Assembly: GCA_002428935.1 (NCBI GenBank)
Contig: DIYG01000125.1
Location: forward strand, 1-37,746
Direction of reading: 5' to 3'
DNA from: Halieaceae bacterium UBA6060
GTDB lineage: Bacteria > Pseudomonadota > Gammaproteobacteria > Pseudomonadales > Halieaceae
DNA length: 37,746 bases
The position numbers and the translations under genes are program-made. A model generated the notes under the pieces. That model did no database searches. It was given only the letters and a program-made list of their open reading frames with translations, and was not told the DNA's origin. Numbering within the stretch: the first letter of the stretch is position 1; every line of letters begins with the position of its first letter. This document shows positions 9,039-16,826 of the stretch, piece after piece.

Positions 9039-10325
9039 CTATCGGATCAAAAAATCAATGATGGCCGTCGCATAGAGCTCGGGTTGTTCGAGGGCCGTAA
9101 ACGCCCCTGCTCCTTCGATAAACGGGTACACCTTACAGTTTGGAAACAGGGTGCAGGTGTAATCAAGGCGCTCTTGATCGAGAAAGAAATCACCATCGCC
9201 CGCCAACAACATCACCGGTGCCTGGACCGTGCGGTAATCCGCCCAGCCTTCGTAGCGAAAAATCGCCAGATGCATGTCGTAGGGTTTTGTCCGTGCGTCA
9301 ATACCGATCACGAACGGTATCAAGACCGTTTCCAGGTCCGCCGAGGGCGATGCGAGGGTGACGTAACGAGACCAGGCGTCGGGAAGAAACTCACCGGCCT
9401 CGTCCATGGCGAGCTCCCGAGAGTAAGGCTGCGCTAAAAACGCCTTGGCCTTGGGAAGCTCGTTCTTGGGCTTCGGCGGCGTGCGGGCGGACCCACTGAG
9501 GATGATTCGCTCCGTACGCTCGGGGTATCGCGCGGCAAACTCCCGGGTAAACGACGCTCCCGAGTGATGCCCAAGCACACTCACCCGCTCCAACCCCAGG
9601 GCATCGACAAACTCGACCAGGGTCGCCAAATAGTCCGGCACTTCGTATTCGACCGGTGGAATGAACGAATTCCCATGGCCTGGCGCATCCCAGGCAATCA
9701 CCGTGAAATGCTTCGCGAGAAGGGGGATGATCGGCAGGAATTCAACGTGCGAAAGGGGCGCCTGATGCAGCAGCAAAAGCGGTGGCCCGTTTCCTGCGGT
9801 AACGTAATGAAGCTGACCACCCTTCAGATCCACGTAATGTTTGCGCAGGGCCTGGCCGTCACCCACGACCTCACCCGGAACCTCGCCCGAGGCAGGCTTG
9901 GCACTGCGATCAAAAATCAGATGCTCCGGCGCCCAGGCTGGCGCACAGGTAACAAATAAGCGCAGGTCCGTATCCCCATCGTTACGCACGTTGTGCCACT
10001 CATGGGGCGCGATGACGACCGTATCGCCTGGACCAATGCGGCGGGTTTCATCCTCAACCATCATCACGCCCTCCCCCTCAAGGACGTGATAGACCTCTTC
10101 CATCATGTGATGATGAGGCTCCACGGTGACCCCCGGGGGGATCACGATGTCAGCGATGCTCATGTTTTTTGCCGAGGAGTTTCGCGGGCTGACCAACTCC
10201 CGGGCCACAGCCCGATCCTCGGCCTCATACCAGGCCTGGTCCGCGAGCTTGATCACCTCTACATCCGCCAGGGCCCCTGGCGCCGCAATCAAAGCAAGGC
10301 ATAGCGCGTACGCTTGTCGTCTCAT
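9039..10325 (-). CDS. Exported cupin-alpha/beta-hydrolase fusion lacking the catalytic histidine
   Basis: The protein has 428 residues from ATG 10325, which has GAGGAG about 10 bases upstream and starts a signal peptide (MRRQAYALCLALIAAPGALA). The open frame runs on to 10577, but that part overlaps the Tag-like gene. Domain one (about 55-130) is a cupin with EPHHHMMEEVYHVLEG, H71, H73, E77 and H111 as likely metal ligands. Domain two (about 163-428) is an alpha/beta hydrolase with WDAPGHG and the nucleophile elbow LGHHSGAS (S255); the probable acid is D379. The C-terminal segment normally reading GAGHF reads GAGAF (Ala408, GCG codon), so the catalytic His is missing. It could be a sensor, a binding protein or an enzyme using a shifted base. 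The fusion itself is uncommon. Confidence 0.82.
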   Translation of the reverse strand: MRRQAYALCLALIAAPGALADVEVIKLADQAWYEAEDRAVARELVSPRNSSAKNMSIADIVIPPGVTVEPHHHMMEEVYHVLEGEGVMMVEDETRRIGPGDTVVIAPHEWHNVRNDGDTDLRLFVTCAPAWAPEHLIFDRSAKPASGEVPGEVVGDGQALRKHYVDLKGGQLHYVTAGNGPPLLLLHQAPLSHVEFLPIIPLLAKHFTVIAWDAPGHGNSFIPPVEYEVPDYLATLVEFVDALGLERVSVLGHHSGASFTREFAARYPERTERIILSGSARTPPKPKNELPKAKAFLAQPYSRELAMDEAGEFLPDAWSRYVTLASPSADLETVLIPFVIGIDARTKPYDMHLAIFRYEGWADYRTVQAPVMLLAGDGDFFLDQERLDYTCTLFPNCKVYPFIEGAGAFTALEQPELYATAIIDFLIR

Positions 10326-10383
10326 AGCCGCAAAACTCCTCAACGCCGCATAGCAGCGGACCGTAAACTTCATGTACATCATG

Positions 10384-11097
10384 CTAAGGCGCATCAGCCG
10401 AAGCCACGCCCATGCGGTTTTCTCCGAAACCCAGAGACACCAGGCGACTGAGCTCGCCGAGACCGCGCCCCGACTGCTCCTGAAGATCGTTAAAGTACGC
10501 CTGCGCCGCCCGCTGCGCCGCACGGCTGCCAATGCCCGTATCGACGATGCCATAGCTTCGCAAGAAGCCTTCCACATCGCGGGTCAAAAGAAACGTGTCC
10601 ACCCCCAGGGTTCGCAGCGCATAGGGGCCTGTGTTTCCGCCCAGGCGACTGCCATGGCGCTTGAGATAAGCCCATAACCCGATCACGTCGCTGCTTGGCC
10701 AGGCCGCTATAAACGCACCAAAACTGACACCCTCGCCGCGCTCCGTCGCAGCTATCATGGACGCATTGTCACGAATCGTCCGCACTTTACTGAGATTGCG
10801 AATAATGGCCGGGTCCTGAGCTTTTCGCTCCAGCATGTCGTCCGGCATCATGAGCAGCTTCTCTACGTCGAAGCGCCAAAACAGGTCTTCAAAAGACGAC
10901 CACTTCTGATCCACGACCCGCCATACAAACCCCGATTGAAAAACCTTGCGAGTGAACTCAGCGAGATAGCGATCGGAGCCCAGGGCTTTGAGCTTTCGCG
11001 GACTGGCGGCTTTCGGCAGGAGTGCTTCAACGGCCTTCACACCACCTTTGCGCTCGGCGGCGCGTTCGAGAAGTTGAGAATACGTGGGCGCTTTCAT
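10384..11097 (-). CDS. tag: DNA-3-methyladenine glycosylase I family protein
   Basis: The protein has 237 residues from ATG 11097. It matches the Tag family (PF03352) in FVWRVVDQKWSSFEDLFWRFD, AQDPAIIRNLSKVRTIRDNA and KRHGSRLGGNTGPYALRTLG. The family excises 3-methyladenine from alkylated DNA. The E. coli zinc-site cysteines and histidines (N-terminal CGW and C-terminal HxxxC) are not seen. This looks like the divergent branch common in Pseudomonas-like bacteria, so substrate preference may differ. An upstream ATG at 11112 in the same frame is also possible; neither has a convincing ribosome site. The gene diverges from the membrane-protein gene at 11181. Confidence 0.8.
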   Translation of the reverse strand: MKAPTYSQLLERAAERKGGVKAVEALLPKAASPRKLKALGSDRYLAEFTRKVFQSGFVWRVVDQKWSSFEDLFWRFDVEKLLMMPDDMLERKAQDPAIIRNLSKVRTIRDNASMIAATERGEGVSFGAFIAAWPSSDVIGLWAYLKRHGSRLGGNTGPYALRTLGVDTFLLTRDVEGFLRSYGIVDTGIGSRAAQRAAQAYFNDLQEQSGRGLGELSRLVSLGFGENRMGVASADAP

Positions 11098-11180
11098 AGC
11101 CACAGTGTACATTGGGGGCGACCGGGACCGAATGCGTTTTCCAGGCCCCAACGCGAGCGCACGGACGGGAGAACATCAAC

Positions 11181-13370
11181 ATGGAATGGGTCAGGGCAAT
11201 CCTCGATAGCATCCAACGCCTGGTGGCGCGCCTCTCAGAGGCACAGGTGCGCCAACTCTATTGGCTCTTTGCCCTGTTGGGCACCCTTCCCGCCTTGCGC
11301 GCCAATCGCCTGTTGCCCTACGACTGGATAGAACTGCTGATTCATGAGCACAGCCCCGTAAGCCTGAGCAATCCGCTGGGCAACTATCTGCTCGTACTGG
11401 CGCTCATCACCTGGCTGCTCGCTCGTCGGCTACACCAACAGCGTTACTTGCTAGCGGTCTGGCCCTATCTATTCCTCCTTCTGGGAACCCTACCGGCGGT
11501 GCCCTACAGCGCCATTTTTGCCAGCGCATCGGTAGTGGTCGCCGTTCTTGTGGTGATGTTTTTTGCCCTTACGGGTCGCGTGTTCGCTCCGGGCTTTGGC
11601 GCCTATTTGGCGGCGATGATTGTCTGGCGCCAGTTCGACCCTGTGCTGTCGCCCTGGTCCATCGTTTTGTTTGTCCTCGCGGTACTGGTTTCGCGGCTGG
11701 CCGTAGAGGCCTGGCGACAAAATCGGCCATTGCTTCGGGCCCTGGGGAAGGCCAATGCCCGCGCCCTAGGCGCAAAAACTCTTTCTTTGTGGTGGCCAAT
11801 GCTATTTCTGATCGCCGCTGGAATCTGGCTTAGCGGCGAGCTTGGACGGCGTTCGGAAAATGCGTTGTATACCGCGCAGTTCATCGTGCCCTACTGCAGC
11901 GTAGGCAGCGACGAAACCGATGACCAGGTCACTCTGGTGTGCCCTCCAGGGCATCAACTGCTGGAAAACACACAGTTTTCTCCCGTAACCCTGGATAACA
12001 ACGGGCTGCCGCTACGCTGCGCCTATAAAGAATCCGTAAACCTCGATGCGGCCGCCGGTAGCTACCCAGCTACCTTTGACTGCCCGCCCATGCTCGGCCA
12101 GCAATCGAGTTGGCCCGCCAGTCGTTTACCCTTGTTCGAGAATACGGATCTGAGTGTCGCCCGTTTGTATATGGTCCAGCACGATCAATTGCACAGCGCT
12201 TTGAACTCAGTGGATAGCGGTGTCCACGGAAGTCGTGAAGTGGGCGAGCGCGAAGCGCGACGCCTGTTTACCGTGGTACCGCAAACAACCGGCATGAAGC
12301 GCCGACGCTGCCGCTTCCCCTTTGTCGCCTGTGAGGCGGCAAACCTGGTCGTCGGCGAACTGAACAACGCCTATCGATCGGCCCGCCGCTCATCCGAGCG
12401 GAAGTTCGTCAAGGACATGGGAGACCGCGCCCATAGTGGAGCCATGGACGCCCAGGAGTGGACAGCCTCGGCGCGTGAGGATTTAACGGAGGTGCTCAAC
12501 GACGCAGAACTCGCCACCCGCACAGCCATCGCCCGGGTGCACGTGGCCAGCAATATCGCCCAGCAACTGCTGATCTTGTGGCTTGTGGTCGCGATCATCA
12601 AGAGCCTTCTGTATGTGTTCTCTCGAGTGGTGTTTGATCAGTCCACCGCTATCGATGTCGCCCTTCTGGAAGTAGAAGGAGACCCAGTCGAAGGCAAGGT
12701 AAGCCAGGTCGATGAAATCAATATCGAGGCGGATTACCCCTACGACATCTACTACAAGGCCAATTACCAGCCCCTGGGACCGGCCCCTCGTTTCAGCATT
12801 CCCCAGTGGCGCGCCTCGCTGCTGGCTCGTTTACGTGCCGGCGCCTGGAACATGAGCTTTGTGGACCTGCCTTTTCACGACGAAAACCGTTTGTCCTTCA
12901 ATGCCATTGAAGCCGAACACCTCGTCGATTGGGAAATGCGCGAGGGAGAGGAAGTCGTATTCAACTATCGTAACTTTGTCGCCATGAACGAACATGTGCG
13001 CTTGCGTACCGTGGTGAGTTTCCGCGTTGCGACCCTGCTGCTCGGGCGCATGGTGTTTCATACGGCGCGCTGCGAAGGGGGCCCCGGACGCCTAATCTTG
13101 CGAACTCGCGGTAAGCCCGCTACCTCCGAACAGGTGCAGCAGAGCATCCCCGTATCGCGCCTGGTGGCCTGGAACCGCTATGCGGAATTCTCCGTCGATA
13201 GCCATCTTACGCCCGCTGATATCTTCCTAAACGGATTTAATTTACGACGCAGCCGTGGGACGGCCGAGGAAACCCCAAAAGGGATTCTCATAGTGGAAGC
13301 GGACGCCCGCGATGGTGGGCTTCTGGTGGGCACCTTGCGCTTCGCGAAGAACTTTCTTTTACCGATCTGA
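11181..13370 (+). CDS. Large multi-pass membrane protein of unknown function
   Basis: The protein has 729 residues from ATG 11181, preceded by GGGAGA. I do not recognise the family. Hydrophobic segments lie near 25-40, 66-82, 90-107, 113-130, 157-175 and 203-220, then a hydrophilic domain to about 455, then one more helix at 459-481. The hydrophilic domain (about 222-455) has six cysteines (239, 254, 280, 301, 377, 384), which suggests disulfides and a periplasmic location. After the last helix, about 245 residues form a beta-rich tail, probably cytoplasmic, with phrases such as EEVVFNYRNFVAMNEHVRLRT and a conserved-looking FRVATLLLGRMVFHTARCEGGPG. The tail is reminiscent of AIM24/tubby-like barrels, but this is only an impression. 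It is convergent with the DUF4139 gene, with 50 bases between. Confidence 0.75.
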   Translation: MEWVRAILDSIQRLVARLSEAQVRQLYWLFALLGTLPALRANRLLPYDWIELLIHEHSPVSLSNPLGNYLLVLALITWLLARRLHQQRYLLAVWPYLFLLLGTLPAVPYSAIFASASVVVAVLVVMFFALTGRVFAPGFGAYLAAMIVWRQFDPVLSPWSIVLFVLAVLVSRLAVEAWRQNRPLLRALGKANARALGAKTLSLWWPMLFLIAAGIWLSGELGRRSENALYTAQFIVPYCSVGSDETDDQVTLVCPPGHQLLENTQFSPVTLDNNGLPLRCAYKESVNLDAAAGSYPATFDCPPMLGQQSSWPASRLPLFENTDLSVARLYMVQHDQLHSALNSVDSGVHGSREVGEREARRLFTVVPQTTGMKRRRCRFPFVACEAANLVVGELNNAYRSARRSSERKFVKDMGDRAHSGAMDAQEWTASAREDLTEVLNDAELATRTAIARVHVASNIAQQLLILWLVVAIIKSLLYVFSRVVFDQSTAIDVALLEVEGDPVEGKVSQVDEINIEADYPYDIYYKANYQPLGPAPRFSIPQWRASLLARLRAGAWNMSFVDLPFHDENRLSFNAIEAEHLVDWEMREGEEVVFNYRNFVAMNEHVRLRTVVSFRVATLLLGRMVFHTARCEGGPGRLILRTRGKPATSEQVQQSIPVSRLVAWNRYAEFSVDSHLTPADIFLNGFNLRRSRGTAEETPKGILIVEADARDGGLLVGTLRFAKNFLLPI

Positions 13371-13420
13371 ACGTCGCCAAATCCCCCATCTCTGACAAGC
13401 GCAACTCGGCAGCGAATTTC

Positions 13421-15103
13421 TCAGCCGCCGGGCGCGTAACGGTAGTTCAGCTGCTCATCCTTGGGGTAGCGAATGGAGTAGAAGTGCTTGATGGTCTGCT
13501 CGCGGTTCGGTTCCAGAGACCGACGCCAGCGTACCTCGCCGCGATTGCCACGCACATCTCGCTCCGTCGGCTGCGTCCCATCGTCGTCGAAATCCACTTC
13601 AATATCGTCACTCTGGGAGATAGGAACGGAGGCCAGCACATCGATTTCCTTAACTTCCGAGTGGAAGCTGGTGATCAGAATACGTTTGCGCACGCTCTCT
13701 ACGGCCGTGCGCCGGAAGGTGCCGCCGCCATCGGACGCCTCTTCGTCGGCGGCAACGCGAACTCGGATTCTCTCGTCTACCCCAAAGGGCAAGCGCGTTT
13801 CTTCGCCCGGGAATATTTCATCGATATGCCAACTCCCGATGTAGTTGCCATCGCGGTAGAACTGCATATGGCCGGCCTGAATGGGGAAGTCATCCTCCGC
13901 AGAAAACCTCGCCTCAAGATAAACATAGGGATCTCGCAAGGGCCGACTCATGGCCAGCAAATCAACAGCAAGACCCCGCTTATCGATAGCGAACAACTGC
14001 TGGTCGTCGCCAAAGGGCACGGAAACAACACCGGGAATGCGATAGTCCACCTGGAAGGCGCTTCCTGTGGTCTGCACCGAAGAGATCAGGAAACTGTCGC
14101 TAGCCACGGATTCCTCCATGATCCCGCCCATCGCCGCAGCAGGTTGGGCATTCCTGGCGGCGGCAGCGGCCATGGATTTCGCATGCCGCTGAAGCACATC
14201 ATCCTTAGAGCGCAGAGACACCAGTTGATCAAGATGGGCAGGTGGTGCGACCCGCGATTGCGGTGCACTGGTGCTAATGGTCAGCGCCACATCGGTCCAG
14301 GACTCCCCGGTCTGCTGGGTAACCACCACCTGGCGGGTGATTTCCAGAAAGCTTCGCTGGGTATCCAGGCGAGCCTCGTAGGACCAGTTCCAGCGAGCGC
14401 CCTGAACGGGATAGCTGGCGGAGAAACCCAACTCCATGGCCTCGGGTACGGCAATGCTAATCACTGCCAACTGACTGTGCCGAGACTGCTGGTAAAAACG
14501 ATCAAGAAGCTCGCGCTGGCGCTGGATTTGCAGGTCAAGCCTGGCCCCTTCGCGCTGCTCATCCCGAATGCTGATCCGCGCCGCATGGGACGACTCGTTA
14601 AGCTGCGCCATGAGAGCAGCAAAATCTTCAGCGCTGGCAACGGAAGACTCCACGCGCCCCTGGGTCAGCGACTCAACCAGTTTAAGCTGGGATTCTGCGG
14701 CCGCCACGCGGTCATCGATTTGTCCTCGCCGATAGAGCAGCTCTTCAAGCTCGTCCTGCAGGGCCTGGTGGGACTCGCCCGTGAGCGCCGCTCCCGAAAC
14801 CCGCCGGGCCCGAAGACTACCCATGCGCACCCGGTCATCACCGAGGGAAAGAACCAGACGACTCATGTCCAGACCTGCGGGTAGCCCTTCGATCACCAGA
14901 CTGTGCTCGCCCCCATCGACGCGAACCGCAGCCGATCTCGTGACCACGGCACCTTGCGGAGTGACGCGCACGGCGGTGATCGGCGCATCGGCGTTGTATT
15001 CAACAGCGTGTATCGGCGTCGCTAAACCCATGAACGACACGGTGGCAGCGGCGGCCACCCAAAAGCTTATCGACACACGCCGGATGAGGTGATTCGCAAC
15101 CAT
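13421..15103 (-). CDS. DUF4139 (mucoidy-inhibitor MuiA-like) exported protein
   Basis: The protein has 560 residues from ATG 15103, with GGAG seven bases upstream; the frame also opens two codons earlier at a TTG. A signal peptide (ISFWVAAAATVSFMGLATPIHA) is followed by an N-terminal DUF4140-like beta domain (ITAVRVTPQGAVVTRSAAV). A long helical coiled-coil section lies at about 115-215, then a DUF4139 domain with YPVQGARWNWSYEARLDTQ and RVLITSFHSEVKEIDVL-type strands, ending in a conserved RYPKDEQLNYRYAPGG tail. Members are found in many proteobacteria and actinobacteria; one was reported to suppress mucoidy, but the molecular job is unknown. No partner gene is apparent here. Confidence 0.82.
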   Translation of the reverse strand: MVANHLIRRVSISFWVAAAATVSFMGLATPIHAVEYNADAPITAVRVTPQGAVVTRSAAVRVDGGEHSLVIEGLPAGLDMSRLVLSLGDDRVRMGSLRARRVSGAALTGESHQALQDELEELLYRRGQIDDRVAAAESQLKLVESLTQGRVESSVASAEDFAALMAQLNESSHAARISIRDEQREGARLDLQIQRQRELLDRFYQQSRHSQLAVISIAVPEAMELGFSASYPVQGARWNWSYEARLDTQRSFLEITRQVVVTQQTGESWTDVALTISTSAPQSRVAPPAHLDQLVSLRSKDDVLQRHAKSMAAAAARNAQPAAAMGGIMEESVASDSFLISSVQTTGSAFQVDYRIPGVVSVPFGDDQQLFAIDKRGLAVDLLAMSRPLRDPYVYLEARFSAEDDFPIQAGHMQFYRDGNYIGSWHIDEIFPGEETRLPFGVDERIRVRVAADEEASDGGGTFRRTAVESVRKRILITSFHSEVKEIDVLASVPISQSDDIEVDFDDDGTQPTERDVRGNRGEVRWRRSLEPNREQTIKHFYSIRYPKDEQLNYRYAPGG

Positions 15104-15269
15104 GGGCAAACTCCAAAAGCAGGTGTTCAGTTTGACGCTCGGCGACAGACAAAATTCCGCGAGAACAACAGAAGCTCGCGCTCAGGCGCCAGGGTAAGGC
15201 ACCGAGCATCGCTATGACACTGTCACAGGTAGAGCGGATATCGCAGAAACCGATTCTGCCCCGCCATCC

Positions 15270-15324
15270 TTGACACTTACCAATTGGTAAATAAACTGAT
15301 CGCCAAACTTACCGAATGGTAAGT
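15270..15324 (+). promoter_or_regulatory. Promoter with two TetR-type operator boxes before the crotonase gene
   Basis: A perfect -35 TTGACA (15270-15275) is followed after 16 bases by TAAACT (15292-15297), a fair -10. Box 1, ACTTACC-AATT-GGTAAAT (15275-15292), contains the 14-bp perfect palindrome TTACCAATTGGTAA (15277-15290) and fills the space between -35 and -10. Box 2, ACTTACC-GAAT-GGTAAGT (15307-15324), has perfect 7-bp arms and covers the expected start of transcription. The centres are 32 bp apart, three helical turns, so two dimers would bind the same face. This is a classic repressor layout. The regulator is not identified in the window; the boxes differ from those of the 18.8-33.6 kb island. 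Confidence 0.72.
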
Positions 15325-15387
15325 CAATGTAGGGTTGGGCGCTTACAAGCCCAACTCGCGGACCGATAGCTGCTAATGGAGAACCCC

Positions 15388-16272
15388 ATGGACAAGCACA
15401 CGATCTACGCAAAGCACGGCGCCATCGCAACGATCACCCTGAATCGCCCAGAGAAGTACAACACCTTGCGGCCCTCCCTTTTGAATGATCTGGATGAGGC
15501 CCTACGTGAAGCCAATCTGGACAGCGAGGTGAAGGTCATCATCCTTGAGGGAGCGGGCGATGCCTTCTGTGCAGGCTTCGACTTCTCCGACGGCCTGGAT
15601 CACTTTGAAGGTATCACCGAAGCGGACTACGACCCGGGCACCGATGTCGACCTGGTCATCAACCCTTACAAGACCTACCTAACGCAGTTCATGGGCCTTT
15701 GGCGAGGGCTGAAGCCCACCATCGCCAAGGTCCACGGATATTGCATGGGCGGCGGATCCGAAATGGCTCTGTGCGCCGACCTTGTGGTGGCCTCCAACGA
15801 CGCGCGGATTGGCACACCCTACTCCCGGGTCTGGGGCTGCCACCTGTCTGGGATGTGGGTGTACCGTTTGGGTTTGGCAAAAGCCAAGTACTACGCCCTT
15901 ACCGGCGAATGGATCAGCGGCGAAGAAGCCGCGCGTATCGAACTCATCAATGAGTCCGTTCCCCTGGAGGCACTGGATCAGACCGTACAAAACCTTGCCG
16001 AAAAACTCGCCAGGATTCCGCTTACCCAACTCATGGCCATGAAGCTCATCGTCAACCAGGCTTACGACAACATGGGGCTCCAGAGTACTCAGACTCTTGG
16101 CCCAATCCTCGATGGCATTATGCGTAATACCCCCGAGGGGCGGGAGTTCGTGAACGTGGCAAAAGATCAGGGCGTGAAAGCGGCGGTCACGCAAAGAGAT
16201 GCGCCGTTCAATGACTACAGCCAGGGGCCAAGGGATGAGCAACCCAGAAGAAAGAGCGAGTTGGGGCTTTGA
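15388..16272 (+). CDS. Enoyl-CoA hydratase/isomerase (crotonase) family protein
   Basis: The protein has 294 residues from ATG 15388, which has GGAG seven bases upstream; the frame opens at 15376, but that ATG lies inside the ribosome site. Crotonase signatures are ITLNRPEKYNTL, the oxyanion segment GDAFCAGFDFSDG, and MGGGSEMALCADLVVASNDARIG. Of the two hydratase glutamates, the first is kept (E125). The second, 20 residues on, is Tyr145 (GTPYSRVWG instead of a Pro-Glu motif). Canonical syn-hydration uses both, so the reaction may be different (isomerase, hydrolase, or a hydratase on unusual CoA esters). The gene stands alone behind a strong operator-bearing promoter. Confidence 0.88.
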   Translation: MDKHTIYAKHGAIATITLNRPEKYNTLRPSLLNDLDEALREANLDSEVKVIILEGAGDAFCAGFDFSDGLDHFEGITEADYDPGTDVDLVINPYKTYLTQFMGLWRGLKPTIAKVHGYCMGGGSEMALCADLVVASNDARIGTPYSRVWGCHLSGMWVYRLGLAKAKYYALTGEWISGEEAARIELINESVPLEALDQTVQNLAEKLARIPLTQLMAMKLIVNQAYDNMGLQSTQTLGPILDGIMRNTPEGREFVNVAKDQGVKAAVTQRDAPFNDYSQGPRDEQPRRKSELGL

Positions 16273-16826
16273 AGGACCGGTGTCCTGTGCAGGCACGGTG
16301 TAAGTCCTGTGTATGCTCGATACATGGCCGGACATCTCAAATGCTATCCGAGCCAAGGCAACCGTGTGTGTCTAACCCGTGTCTCTAAGTAGACGACAGA
16401 CGATGCGTCATCCGATGCGTGCTTAAACCCTATGACAACCAAAAAAAATGGGGCCGCGTGTCGGATTCCGTCTCAATCTCAACCCCGCACTATGGCCCCA
16501 AAGGCTAACCACCCTTTGCCGTAGCTATGGCAAGTCCTTATCCATCTGGCAAAGAAAGCGGACTATTCGGCAACGATGTTCATCGATAGCCGGCCCTCTG
16601 CAATATCTTTCAGCGCAGCGCAATCCAAGATCATCTCGGGCTTCCCCGCATCATCGGGAAAGACAATAGGGCCATGGCCTATAAACAGCATCTCCAAAGT
16701 TGCTCCAATAACCAATACGCCAGAAGCCCGGCCTTTGCACCGGGTCTCGGAGTCTGTCCGACCGGGGAGCGGCTCCAACGCGTTGCAAGCCTATCCATCG
16801 CCCTGATCTAGCGAGGACTCAGATTC
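16273..16826. other. Gene-poor stretch of 554 bases
   Basis: No convincing gene is seen. An inverted repeat TGGGGCC (16449-16455) and GGCCCCA (16494-16500) encloses a 38-base loop. Read on the minus strand it is followed by a run of eight T (bases 16441-16448), so it could end a minus-strand transcript. A 71-codon minus-strand open frame (16563-16778) lies just upstream of that terminator-like element, but it has no recognised relatives. A repeated GATGCGT sits around 16402-16420. The last 20 bases carry GAGGA, the ribosome site of the next gene. Confidence 0.4.
16441..16500 (-). terminator. Possible intrinsic terminator on the minus strand
   Basis: Seven-base arms TGGGGCC/GGCCCCA are followed, in minus-strand sense, by eight T residues. 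The 38-base loop is long, so a simple hairpin is not compact; the case rests mainly on the T tract. It would serve only the unproven 71-codon frame at 16563-16778. Confidence 0.3.

Noticed and set aside
10326..10577. N-terminal extension of the cupin-hydrolase frame
   Set aside because: It lies within the Tag-like gene and has no ribosome site, while ATG 10325 has GAGGAG and starts a signal peptide.
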